From assembly GCF_040931995.1 (NCBI RefSeq), contig NZ_CP162412.1, positions 1,674,001 through 1,738,000 of the forward strand: DNA of 64,000 nucleotides. The letters are read 5' to 3'. The position numbers and the translations under genes were made by a program. Position 1 is the stretch's first letter. Each line of letters starts with the position of its first letter. Shown piece by piece: positions 1-8,323 of this stretch. Under the pieces are notes generated by a model. That model worked only from the letters and a program-made list of their open reading frames with translations. It ran no database searches and had not been told where the DNA came from. This stretch comes from Pelagovum sp. HNIBRBA483. GTDB taxonomy: Bacteria; Pseudomonadota; Alphaproteobacteria; Rhodobacterales; Rhodobacteraceae.

Positions 1-1035
1 CTGGCTGATTGCCTGACGGACGCGGTGATCTGCGTAGATCGCCTTGCCGTCAACTTCGGTCTGCTGGTTGAAGCGAACAACGACGGTCGCGCCGGTGACA
101 ACTTCGGACTTTTCCCAGCCGATGGCGTCTGCGATGTCGATGAACTCGTTGACGTTCTGGTAGAGCAGATCAACTTCATCGGATTCGATGGCTGCGAGCC
201 AGGAAGACGGGTCGGTGCCGTAGTCGATGAACTCGATGCTATCGACATAAGCGCCGTTGTAGCCGTCTACGCTGTTGCCCCAGTACTCGTGATCAGCATT
301 TTTGACCAACGTGCCTTTGACGCCCACTTCCATCTCGGTCGGAAGATAGGCACCCGTGCCAACCGGCGTCGACATAATGTCGTCGAGGTTGGTGCTGGGG
401 TGGATAACGGCCGCCGGATAGTCAGCCATGCCGGGGATGATGGTGATGTCTGGGTTGGGCAGGTTCAGCGTAACGCTGTGGCTGCCGGTGACTTCGATCG
501 CGCCGTCGCGGGCAACGCCGGTATCGGGGTCGATCAGCGAGCCCATGCGGGTGGCCATCGAGTTACCTTCAACGCCGCTGTCACACCAGTAGTTGATCAG
601 CCATGCGATGTGCTCGGCGTTCAGTTCTTCGCCGTTGTTCCACATCACGCCCTGACGGACGTTGAGAACATACTGGGTGGCGTCGTCGTTAACATCCCAG
701 CTTTCGAGAAGCATCGGGCGGACGGAACCGTCGGTCTGTGTTTCGACGAGATATTCAAGCCAGCCGCGGCAGAAGTTGGAGATCTGGGTCCAGTCCCAAG
801 TGCGCGGATCTTTCAGCGGGCGCACTTCCTGCTGGATGCGCAGAACGCCGCCCATCTGGGCGTGTGCCGCCGCCTGCACCGGCGCTTCGAGGCCGAGCAG
901 ACCATATGCAGCGGCCGTCGTCACACCGAGTGCGGTGGTACGGGTGAGGAATTCACGGCGGCTGAGTTCTCCGCGCTTGACCTCGTCTGCATACATATAA
1001 GCCGCGTGGTGCAGCTTCTTGGTTTCGTGCGTCAT
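1..1035 (-). CDS. ABC transporter substrate-binding protein, peptide/nickel family (SBP family 5), 3' end outside window
   Basis: The frame stays open from the ATG at 1035 down to base 1, so 345 codons are visible and the C-terminus is missing. The N-terminus carries a twin-arginine export motif (SRREFLT) followed by an Ala-rich hydrophobic stretch, so the protein should be exported folded by Tat. The body resembles DppA/OppA-type periplasmic binding proteins: an early 'lnpd'-like strand region, a VMWNNGE-type segment and a TGAY motif. A GGGAG ribosome-binding site precedes the start. An AraC gene lies upstream on the same strand, 280 bp away, and may control it. The ligand (peptide, opine or other) cannot be told. 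Family call is firm; specificity is unknown. Confidence 0.85.
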   Translation of the reverse strand, partial: MTHETKKLHHAAYMYADEVKRGELSRREFLTRTTALGVTTAAAYGLLGLEAPVQAAAHAQMGGVLRIQQEVRPLKDPRTWDWTQISNFCRGWLEYLVETQTDGSVRPMLLESWDVNDDATQYVLNVRQGVMWNNGEELNAEHIAWLINYWCDSGVEGNSMATRMGSLIDPDTGVARDGAIEVTGSHSVTLNLPNPDITIIPGMADYPAAVIHPSTNLDDIMSTPVGTGAYLPTEMEVGVKGTLVKNADHEYWGNSVDGYNGAYVDSIEFIDYGTDPSSWLAAIESDEVDLLYQNVNEFIDIADAIGWEKSEVVTGATVVVRFNQQTEVDGKAIYADHRVRQAISQ

Positions 1036-1315
1036 ATTTATCTCCCTGTGACACATCATTCGTTTAGGGCCGGAAATCCAGTTCGCAATCCTCAAGAGAA
1101 ACCGCGCAGAACTCCCCACTCGTGCCCATTGCGCATCTTTTTTAAACTGGCGTCAATGATTGCTTTCGTCATATTGCGCACCAAAAGCGACGGCACCCTA
1201 GCAAAATAACGACATTCTGCATCTTAAAATTTCTGTGTTCCTACAGATTATCCGCAGCACTTTCAGCGGAATTGAAATAATATACGGCAGGATTGAATTT
1301 TTTACCCGCGAGAGG

Positions 1316-2140
1316 CTAGCCGCGCCGGAAAGCCGAGGGCGTTTGCCCTGTCGCGGCTTGGAAGCTGCGGGTGAAATAGGCCGGAGAGGTGAAGCCAAGC
1401 GATTTCGCGATATCCTGAATCGGCGTGCGGGTTTCCCGCAGGAGAACACGGGCCTCGAACAGCACACGATCATTCAGCAAACTGAGCGCGGAACGGCCGC
1501 AGGTTTGTTTGCAGCAGCGGGTCAGGTGGGTGGGGGTGACGCCGAGGGCGGCAGCATAGTCGGCAACGCCATAAGACTTGCGGAAATCCCGCTCGATAAG
1601 ATCGGAATAGGCCGCGACAAGGCGGGCGGAGGCGCTGCGGGCGCGCTCGAGTTCGCTACTGTTATCAGGCTGAAGCGCGAGCTGACGTTCAAAATAAACA
1701 CTGAGGATGCCAAGGTAATGATGTGCCGCGCGGCTGTGGCCAGAGCGATCAGACTTCAATTCGCGCTCGAGATTATCGAAATGGCCGACCAGCTCTTTTT
1801 GGGTAATCACATCCCGCAGACGCAGGTGAACAGGCTCCTCAGGCCAGTCAGCGGCCATAGCAGAGGGGATCGTGAGCATCTGGCCGTAGACAGTGGGGCC
1901 AGCCTCGTAGCCGTACATGGTGCCGGCCGGAATGAAGATCAGGTTATTCGGGCCGTAGCCTGACGTGAGGCCCGCGATGGTGATCCGGCCTTGGCCTTTA
2001 CCGATATACATCAGGCGGGGTGAGGTGTGGCTCCGCATGGCTTCGGTGCGCCATTTACCCGCCTGAGCGTTGTGCGAAATCGGCGTCAAAGACAGGCGCG
2101 CTGCGGCAGAATGCGATGTTTCAGGGCGATCAAGGGCCAT
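1316..2140 (-). CDS. AraC family transcriptional regulator
   Basis: This 274-aa protein has an N-terminal ligand-sensing half (about residues 1-150, cupin-like, containing FIPAGTMYG) and a C-terminal double helix-turn-helix (about 175-274). The second helix-turn-helix region shows the AraC signature around IQDIAKSLGFTSPAYFTRSF and ends TPSAFRRG. The start at 2140 is chosen because GGAGGGG lies just upstream and the longer frame reads back into miaA. It is on the same strand as, and upstream of, the substrate-binding protein at the window edge, so it may regulate that transporter. The 280-bp gap between them holds no gene that I can support. The inducer is unknown. Confidence 0.88.
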   Translation of the reverse strand: MALDRPETSHSAAARLSLTPISHNAQAGKWRTEAMRSHTSPRLMYIGKGQGRITIAGLTSGYGPNNLIFIPAGTMYGYEAGPTVYGQMLTIPSAMAADWPEEPVHLRLRDVITQKELVGHFDNLERELKSDRSGHSRAAHHYLGILSVYFERQLALQPDNSSELERARSASARLVAAYSDLIERDFRKSYGVADYAAALGVTPTHLTRCCKQTCGRSALSLLNDRVLFEARVLLRETRTPIQDIAKSLGFTSPAYFTRSFQAATGQTPSAFRRG

Positions 2141-2235
2141 TTTTCCCCTCCGCGTAGGTTCGATAAGTGAAATTGTTGCGCGGAATATGGCCTCAGACAA
2201 TGGCAGAAATGTGGAAATAGAGAAATAACTGGGGG

Positions 2236-3153
2236 TTAACCTGTGGATAAGTCGGGGATAACCCGCCAATTGCGCATGCGCGCCTTGAACCATGTGCGCT
2301 GTCGCTTGGCGAATTGGCGCGTGGCGATGACCGCCGCTTGACGGGCCTCGTCGAGGGTCATTTCGCCGCGCAGATGGGCGATCAACTCCGGTGCGCCGAT
2401 GGCTTTGGAGGAGAGGAGCGCGGGATTCCAGCGGGGCAGCATGGCGCGGGCCTCCTCCAACGCGCCGCCCGCGAGCATCAGATCGAAGCGCCGTTCGATG
2501 CGGGGATCGAGCCAGTCTTTGGGCGCGTCGAATAGGAACGGTTCGGCCTGTGACAGCGGCAAAAGCGGCGGTGGTGTCTCGTCCTGCCATGTGGCGAGCG
2601 GGCGGCCTGTGGCGTGGAGCACTTCCCATGCGCGCTGGACACGCGCGCGGTTCTTGAGGTCGATCCGGCTAGCAGTTTCGCTATCGAGCGCGGCAATCAG
2701 AGCGGGGAGGGGGAGCGCGTCTGCCTCTTGCCTGATGGCGGGAGGGGTGGGGGGTATCTCTGCCAGACCCTCGGTCAATGCGGTGAGATAAAGGCCGGTG
2801 CCGCCGACGATAATGGGGCGCGTATCGCCCGACAGATAGGGCGCCACTTCGCGGAGCCAGTGACCGACAGAGTAATCGCCATCGTACGGAATATGGCCAT
2901 AAAGGGCGTGTGGCGCACGGGCGAGATCAGCGGCCTCGGGGCGGGCGGTGAGCACTTGCCAGCCGTCAAACACCTGCAACGCATCGGCATTGAGGATCAC
3001 ACCGCCTGCGGCTTCGGCAATTTCCAGCGCCAGAGCGGATTTGCCGCTGGCGGTCGGCCCTGCGACGAGGACCGGACGGTCGGGCGGCAGGTGCTCCAGA
3101 CCGAGACGGGAAATTAGGGATGCATTTGCGGCCATTTCAGTTTCATACGCCAT
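2236..3153 (-). CDS. miaA: tRNA dimethylallyltransferase
   Basis: MiaA transfers a dimethylallyl group to N6 of A37 in tRNAs that read UNN codons, the first step toward ms2i6A. The 305-aa protein has the P-loop GPTASGKS at about residues 32-39, the NADALQVF segment, the GGTGLYL motif, and the C-terminal [12 protein letters not shown] region that contacts tRNA. Its length is normal for the family. The start at 3153 has GAGG five bases upstream; an internal ATG at 3135 is a poorer choice. It is transcribed divergently from pyrH across a gap of 68 bp. Nothing is unusual apart from a Leu/Pro-rich middle region. Confidence 0.96.
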   Translation of the reverse strand: MAYETEMAANASLISRLGLEHLPPDRPVLVAGPTASGKSALALEIAEAAGGVILNADALQVFDGWQVLTARPEAADLARAPHALYGHIPYDGDYSVGHWLREVAPYLSGDTRPIIVGGTGLYLTALTEGLAEIPPTPPAIRQEADALPLPALIAALDSETASRIDLKNRARVQRAWEVLHATGRPLATWQDETPPPLLPLSQAEPFLFDAPKDWLDPRIERRFDLMLAGGALEEARAMLPRWNPALLSSKAIGAPELIAHLRGEMTLDEARQAAVIATRQFAKRQRTWFKARMRNWRVIPDLSTG

Positions 3154-3221
3154 TGAACCTCACAGCCTTTTGGGACATTTTGCACGGCAGTAAAAGACTC
3201 CCCAGCGAAAAGAGGTCCGCG

Positions 3222-3947
3222 ATGAGCCAAGAACCCAAGACAACGTTCAAGAGGGTGATGCTCAAAATCTCGGGGGAGGCTTTGATGGGGGATCAGGGAT
3301 TTGGCCTGCATCCGCCGACCGTTCAACGCATCGCCGAAGAAGTGAAATCCGTCCATGATATGGGCGTTGAGATTTGCATGGTGATCGGTGGCGGCAATAT
3401 CTTTCGCGGGTTGCAGGGCAGCGCGCAGGGTATGGAACGCACCACGGCGGATTACATGGGTATGCTTGCCACGGTGATGAATGCGCTGGGGATGCAAGCC
3501 GCGCTGGAAGGCTTGGGTGTATACACCCGCGTGATCAGCGCGATTCCGATGGATCAGGTGTGCGAGCCTTACATCCGCCGCCGCGCGGTGCGCCACCTAG
3601 AGAAAAAGCGGGTTTGTATTTTTGCGGCTGGGACCGGCAACCCGTACTTCACCACCGATACGGCCTCGGCGCTGCGGGCGAGTGAAATGGCCTGTGAAGC
3701 GATCTTCATGGGCAAGCAGGTGGATGGCATTTATGACAGCGACCCGAAAACCAACCCCGAAGCAAAGCGCTTTGACCGGATCAGCTATGACGAGGTTTTG
3801 CGGCAGAACCTGAAGGTGATGGATGCCAGTGCAATTGCCCTTTGCCGTGACAATAAGATGCCGCTGATCGTGTTCTCGCTGGACGAACCGGGCGGGTTCA
3901 AGGGCATTCTGGCAGGGGAAGGCACCTATACAACGGTACATGCCTGA
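3222..3947 (+). CDS. pyrH: UMP kinase
   Basis: PyrH phosphorylates UMP to UDP in pyrimidine nucleotide synthesis and feeds both RNA precursors and UDP-sugars for the envelope. The predicted protein is 241 aa, the same length as the E. coli enzyme. It shows the amino-acid kinase fold motifs KISGEALMG near the N-terminus, GGGNIFRG, and the acceptor-site segment [11 protein letters not shown]. The ATG at 3222 follows AGAGG and fits the family N-terminus; upstream extension runs into the miaA promoter region. It heads the envelope operon; rpsB and tsf, its frequent upstream partners, are not here. Confidence 0.97.
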   Translation: MSQEPKTTFKRVMLKISGEALMGDQGFGLHPPTVQRIAEEVKSVHDMGVEICMVIGGGNIFRGLQGSAQGMERTTADYMGMLATVMNALGMQAALEGLGVYTRVISAIPMDQVCEPYIRRRAVRHLEKKRVCIFAAGTGNPYFTTDTASALRASEMACEAIFMGKQVDGIYDSDPKTNPEAKRFDRISYDEVLRQNLKVMDASAIALCRDNKMPLIVFSLDEPGGFKGILAGEGTYTTVHA

Positions 3948-4013
3948 GGCTATAGCGGGGCGGAGCGGCCGCGCGGCCAGAGATGAAAGACCCGAGAAGA
4001 AGGGGAAGAGCGG

Positions 4014-4577
4014 ATGAGCGACGATTTCGAACTCGATACTGATGACCTGACACGCCGGATGGACGGGGCGCTTGCGGCGCTGCGTACGGAATTCGCCTCG
4101 CTGCGGACGGGGCGGGCATCTGGCTCGATGCTGGAGCCGATCATGGTCGATGCCTATGGGAGCATGACCCCGATCAACCAAGTGGGCACCGTTAACGTGC
4201 CGGAGCCGCGCATGGTGACGGTCAACGTGTGGGACAAGAGCCTTGTGGGTAAGGTCGAAAAAGCGATCCGCGAGAGCGGCTTGGGCATTAACCCGCAGCT
4301 CAATGGCACGATCATCATGTTGCCGATCCCCGAGTTGAACGAGGAGCGCCGCCGCGAACTGACCAAGGTTGCCGCGCAATATGCAGAACATGCCCGCGTT
4401 GCGATCCGAAACCTGCGTCGCGACGGGATGGACCAGATTAAGAAGGCCAAGGCCGACGGTCTGTCCGAGGACGATCAGAAGTTCTGGGAATCCGAAGTGC
4501 AGGAATTGACCGACACTTATGTCAAGAAGGTCGATGACGCGCTGAACACCAAACAAGAAGAGATCATGCAGGTGTGA
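4014..4577 (+). CDS. frr: Ribosome recycling factor
   Basis: RRF splits post-termination ribosomes together with EF-G. The 187-aa protein has the expected size and the conserved segments RTGRAS, LINPQL-like GINPQLNGT, and the basic helix around [13 protein letters not shown]. It lies 66 bp after pyrH and 30 bp before cdsA, in the same direction. In many Proteobacteria uppS sits directly after frr; here only 30 bp separate frr and cdsA, so uppS is absent from this position. Confidence 0.97.
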   Translation: MSDDFELDTDDLTRRMDGALAALRTEFASLRTGRASGSMLEPIMVDAYGSMTPINQVGTVNVPEPRMVTVNVWDKSLVGKVEKAIRESGLGINPQLNGTIIMLPIPELNEERRRELTKVAAQYAEHARVAIRNLRRDGMDQIKKAKADGLSEDDQKFWESEVQELTDTYVKKVDDALNTKQEEIMQV

Positions 4578-4607
4578 CCTGCGTGATCGTTCGCGAGGAA
4601 TACGAAT

Positions 4608-5396
4608 ATGGCTGCCGCTGAGGGTGCTTGGTCCGATCTGAGGACGCGGCTGCTCTCGGCGGCAGTTCTGCTTTTGGTGGCGGGTTTTGCCGTGGCGCTT
4701 GGCGGTGTGTGGTTCACGCTCTTGGTGCTGGTGGCTGTCGCGCTGATGGTGTGGGAATTGGTGCCGCTCTTTGGCACGGCACAGATGCCCGTGCGCGGCG
4801 GTTTGGCGGCCTTGGGCGCGGGGAGCGTGGTTTATCTTGCCTTCAGCCAGACGGAAATGGCGTTTCTCCTCCTTCTGACCGCGCCGGTTTTGCTGGCAGT
4901 GCGGGCAGCGCGCGACCGGATTGCTGGGTTTTGCTACGCATTGGCGGTGCTGGCGGCGGGGGCGGGGTTGATCTTCCTCCGGCAAGAGGGATTGGCCGCG
5001 GTTTTGTGGCTGATCGCGGTGGTTATAGCCTCTGACGTTATGGGATATTTCGCAGGGCGGATGCTGGGAGGGCCAAGGTTCTGGCCCGCAGTCAGCCCGA
5101 AAAAGACATGGAGCGGCACGATTGCCGGATGGATCGGCGCGGCGCTGGTTGGCGCGGGGTTCGTGATCTGGGCCGATGCGGGCTGGGGGCTGGTGCTTTT
5201 GTCGGCGGTGACGGCGCTGGCGGGGCAGATGGGCGACATTGCCGAAAGCGCGCTAAAACGGCGGGCAGGGGTGAAGGACAGTTCCAACCTGATCCCAGGG
5301 CATGGCGGTGTATTGGACAGGTTTGATGCGATCCTTGGCGCCGCTTTGGTGTGGCTGGTGATTGCGGGCACGCCCCTCGCGGGAGTGCTGCCGTGA
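4608..5396 (+). CDS. cdsA: Phosphatidate cytidylyltransferase (CDP-diglyceride synthase)
   Basis: CdsA makes CDP-diacylglycerol from phosphatidic acid and CTP in the inner membrane, the branch point for phospholipids. The 262-aa protein is mostly transmembrane, with roughly seven hydrophobic segments, and carries the family signature near the C-terminus, from SALKRRAGVKDSSN through GHGGVLDRFD, including the metal-binding acidic residues. The ATG at 4608 is preceded by CGAGGAA. Its stop overlaps the GTG start of dxr, so the two are probably translationally coupled. Confidence 0.96.
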   Translation: MAAAEGAWSDLRTRLLSAAVLLLVAGFAVALGGVWFTLLVLVAVALMVWELVPLFGTAQMPVRGGLAALGAGSVVYLAFSQTEMAFLLLLTAPVLLAVRAARDRIAGFCYALAVLAAGAGLIFLRQEGLAAVLWLIAVVIASDVMGYFAGRMLGGPRFWPAVSPKKTWSGTIAGWIGAALVGAGFVIWADAGWGLVLLSAVTALAGQMGDIAESALKRRAGVKDSSNLIPGHGGVLDRFDAILGAALVWLVIAGTPLAGVLP

Positions 5397-6559
5397 GGCG
5401 GGTGTCAATCTTCGGTGCGACGGGGAGTATCGGGCAAAACACCATCGACCTGATAGCGCGAGACAAAGACGCCTATCAGGTGGTCGCCTTGACGGGCGGC
5501 AAGAATATCCACCGCTTGGCGAAAGATGCGATCCGACTGGGGGCTGAGGTCGCTGTGACGGCTGACGAAAGCTTGCTGACGCCGTTACGAGATTTGCTGG
5601 CTGGATCGGGCGTTGAGGCTGCGGCGGGCAGGGCGGCGCTTATTGAAGCTGCTACGCGACCGGCGGATTGGGTGATGTCGGCCATCGTTGGTGCGGCAGG
5701 GCTGGCACCGGGGCTGACGGCGCTGGAGCAGGGCGGGACATTGGCCCTCGCCAACAAGGAATCGCTGGTGACAGCAGGCCGTTTGATCATGAACACCGCC
5801 GAGCAAAACGGCGCGACGATCCTGCCGGTGGACAGCGAGCATTCGGCTGTGTTTCAGGCGCTGGTCGGTGAGGCGATCGACGCGGTGGAGCGGGTCATCA
5901 TTACCGCATCGGGCGGGGCGTTCCGCGACTGGCCGTTGGAAAAACTCGTGGAAGCCACGCCGGAGCAGGCCGCCACGCACCCGAACTGGGATATGGGGCA
6001 GCGGATCACGATTGATTCCGCCTCGATGTTCAACAAGGCGCTGGAGCTGATAGAGACGCGCGAATTTTTTGGCATTGATCCGAAAAAGATCGAAACCATC
6101 GTGCATCCGGAAAGTCTGATCCATGCGCTGGTTGGCTTTAATGACGGGGCGATGATGGCGCATGTCGGTGCGCCGGATATGCGCCATGCGATCGGTTATG
6201 CGCTGCATTGGCCGGAGCGCAGGGAACTGCCCGTCGCGCGGCTCGACCTTGCCACAATTGGGACTCTGAACTTCCGCCCTGCGGATACCGCGCGGTATCC
6301 GGCGCTCGATATTGCGGCAAATGTGATGGAAATCGGGGGGTTAGCTGGCGCGGCCTTTAATGCCGCCAAGGAGCAGGCGCTCGATGCGTTTATCGCGCGG
6401 GAAATTGGATTTACCCAAATGGCCGAGATTGTTGGCCGTGTTATTGACAAATTGTCGTCCCGCGAGGGGCTGCAAAATGTCGAGATGACGTTAGATATAG
6501 TGGAAGAAGTAGATCGCGCGGCCCGCAGAATGGCCGTGGCGGAAATCAACAATATTTAG
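5393..6559 (+). CDS. dxr: 1-deoxy-D-xylulose 5-phosphate reductoisomerase
   Basis: Dxr converts DXP to 2-C-methyl-D-erythritol 4-phosphate with NADPH, committing carbon to the MEP isoprenoid pathway. Starting at GTG 5393 it is 388 aa, close to the family norm. The NADPH loop GATGSIG is at about residues 8-14. The catalytic region shows ANKESLV, LPVDSEHSA (metal-binding Asp, Ser, Glu), TASGGAF, and the DSASMFNKALE segment with Asn, Lys and Glu ligands. The GTG overlaps the cdsA stop in a GTGA. I place the start there because the Rossmann strand begins immediately after it. Confidence 0.96.
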   Translation: MRRVSIFGATGSIGQNTIDLIARDKDAYQVVALTGGKNIHRLAKDAIRLGAEVAVTADESLLTPLRDLLAGSGVEAAAGRAALIEAATRPADWVMSAIVGAAGLAPGLTALEQGGTLALANKESLVTAGRLIMNTAEQNGATILPVDSEHSAVFQALVGEAIDAVERVIITASGGAFRDWPLEKLVEATPEQAATHPNWDMGQRITIDSASMFNKALELIETREFFGIDPKKIETIVHPESLIHALVGFNDGAMMAHVGAPDMRHAIGYALHWPERRELPVARLDLATIGTLNFRPADTARYPALDIAANVMEIGGLAGAAFNAAKEQALDAFIAREIGFTQMAEIVGRVIDKLSSREGLQNVEMTLDIVEEVDRAARRMAVAEINNI

Positions 6560-6569
6560 GTTTGTATCA

Positions 6570-7895
6570 GTGGATCTTTCGACTTTCTTGCCCAGCTTTG
6601 GAAACCTGAGCCTGACGCTTCTGGCTTTTATCGTGGCACTTTCAATCATCGTCGCCGTGCATGAGTACGGTCATTACATCGTTGGCCGGTGGAGCGGCAT
6701 TGATGCTGATGTGTTCTCGCTCGGTTTCGGGCCGGTGTTGTTCAGCGTAACAGACAAGCGCGGCACCCGTTGGCAATTGGCGGCGATCCCCTTGGGCGGC
6801 TTTGTGAAGTTTCGCGGCGATTCTGACGCGGCGAGCGCATCGGGAAAGAATTTAGGCCGCAATACCATGCTGGGCGCACCGCTGTGGGCGCGTTCATCGA
6901 CTGTGGCGGCGGGGCCGATCTTCAACTTTATCCTGAGTATCGTGGTTTTCACCGGCATCGTGATGAATACCGGCATCGCCACCGACCCGATGGTGCTGCG
7001 CGGCACGCCGGATTTACCGCCGCATTACCAGAATGAATTGCAGGCAGGCGACGAAATACTGGCGATCGACGGGATTGCGATCAACAGTGTGAGCGAGGTT
7101 GAACGGATCGTTGACGAGATATCGGAACAGCCGGTGCTGGAATACGACATCCGCCGTAATGGCAACCGGATGACCGTAACCGGCCCGTATCCGGTGACCA
7201 CAATGGCGCTCAATGTGAGCCCCACCGGCGCGGCGCAAGTTGCGGGCATCCGGCGCGGGGATGTTGTCACCGCGATTGACGACCAGCCTGTCTGGAAGTT
7301 TGACCAGATGGTGGAGATAGTCTCTGCCTCTGAAGGCCGTGTGCTGGATGTGGATGTCTGGCGGAATAGTGAGACGCTGCGATTCGAATTGGAGCCTGCG
7401 TTGCTCGACCTGCCGCGCGCGGATGGGAGCTTTGAGCGGCGCTACCTGATCGGTATTACCGGTAATGTCTTTTACGATGTGGAGACGGTATCGCCGGGGT
7501 TCTTTACCTCGATCCAGCTGGGTGCAGAGCAGTTGTGGTATATCCTGCGCATTTCGCTTTCGGGCATGTGGAAGATGGTGGCGGGAGAGCTTTCGACCTG
7601 TAACCTTTCCAGCCCTGTACAGATCGCCCAGACATCGGGTGCAATGGCGCAGGCGGGGTTGGTGGATTTCATCAGCTTTATCGGGTTCTTATCCGCTGCT
7701 GTCGGTTTGCTGAACCTGCTGCCGATACCGGTGTTGGATGGCGGGCATCTGGTGTTTCATGCCTATGAAGCCGTGACACGACGCAAGCCAAGCGATACAG
7801 CGCTGCGGGTGCTGATTGCCGGAGGGCTGGGCCTGATCTTTACGATCATGGCAGTGGCGCTGGCGAATGACCTCGGGATCAATGCTTGCCCCTGA
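6570..7895 (+). CDS. rseP: RIP metalloprotease RseP (site-2 protease)
   Basis: RseP cuts anti-sigma factors and leftover signal peptides within the inner membrane. The 441-aa protein starts with GTG at 6570. The zinc motif HEYGH is at residues 31-35 inside the first transmembrane helix and the second metal motif, in the LPIPVLDGGH segment, is near residue 389. Two PDZ-like domains lie between them, around residues 120-300. Four membrane segments are predicted, as in the family. It sits between dxr and bamA, the usual neighbourhood, which ties it to envelope-stress control. Confidence 0.95.
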   Translation: MDLSTFLPSFGNLSLTLLAFIVALSIIVAVHEYGHYIVGRWSGIDADVFSLGFGPVLFSVTDKRGTRWQLAAIPLGGFVKFRGDSDAASASGKNLGRNTMLGAPLWARSSTVAAGPIFNFILSIVVFTGIVMNTGIATDPMVLRGTPDLPPHYQNELQAGDEILAIDGIAINSVSEVERIVDEISEQPVLEYDIRRNGNRMTVTGPYPVTTMALNVSPTGAAQVAGIRRGDVVTAIDDQPVWKFDQMVEIVSASEGRVLDVDVWRNSETLRFELEPALLDLPRADGSFERRYLIGITGNVFYDVETVSPGFFTSIQLGAEQLWYILRISLSGMWKMVAGELSTCNLSSPVQIAQTSGAMAQAGLVDFISFIGFLSAAVGLLNLLPIPVLDGGHLVFHAYEAVTRRKPSDTALRVLIAGGLGLIFTIMAVALANDLGINACP

Positions 7896-7969
7896 TTTGA
7901 CGACAGACTGCCATTTTTGCGCCATATTCCGGCGTGACTATCAGCTTACAAGCTGAATGGAGAGGTCTT

Positions 7970-8095
7970 ATGCAAACCCTATCGAGCGGCGTTCGTAGTC
8001 TATCTTTCCTCATTGGTCTGAATGTGGATCGGCTGATTTATGCGGCCCTGATCCTCGGTGCTCTGTTTTTGGGCGCTGCCTTGGGGGGCATCTAG
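7970..8095 (+). CDS. Small membrane protein of 41 aa, unknown function
   Basis: An ATG at 7970 with GGAGAGG upstream opens a 41-codon frame ending TAG. The peptide has a polar N-terminus (MQTLSSGVRSLSFL) and one hydrophobic helix of about 20 residues (IYAALILGALFLGAALGG), so it is probably a single-span inner-membrane protein. It lies in the 428-bp space between rseP and bamA, where no other gene is seen, and is followed by a GC-rich hairpin. I do not recognise it. The clear ribosome-binding site and the membrane-helix composition favour a real gene. Confidence 0.6.
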   Translation: MQTLSSGVRSLSFLIGLNVDRLIYAALILGALFLGAALGGI

Positions 8096-8123
8096 ACCGT
8101 TTGCATATCTTCTTTGACAGGTG

Positions 8124-8151
8124 CGCGCTCCCTCAAAAGGGGGCGCGTTCT
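8124..8151 (+). terminator. Probable terminator between the 41-aa ORF and bamA
   Basis: CGCGCTCCC (8124-8132) pairs with GGGGGCGCG (8139-8147), including one T-G wobble, around a six-base loop and is followed by TTCTTG. The T-run is weak, so it may only reduce read-through into bamA. Confidence 0.5.
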
Positions 8152-8323
8152 TGTATGGGCGGCACGCTTCCGCTTTTGCGCGCACCGGAACGAATGAGCG
8201 CCGCCAGCTAACACCTTGCAAGAAAACGCTCGGATGCGTGGCGGCGGGTTACTTGCTTTTGACAAGCGGGCTGGGAGCCGATACTCATTTGGATACCTGG
8301 GATGTCTGAAGTTGGCGGTATCA

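Noticed and set aside
25-1209. Long open frame on the plus strand at the left edge
   Set aside because: It is antisense to the substrate-binding protein, which has a Tat signal, a ribosome-binding site and family motifs. The plus-strand translation has no recognisable domain.
2141-2629. N-terminal extension of the AraC frame up to 2629
   Set aside because: The extension is antisense-like, runs inside miaA in another frame, and a good ribosome-binding site lies before 2140.
3597-4985. 462-codon open frame on the minus strand
   Set aside because: It spans pyrH, frr and cdsA in antisense and its translation is Arg/His/Pro-rich with no domain.
8216-8323. Longer BamA start
   Set aside because: The extra 36 residues put the signal peptide internally and show no family similarity.
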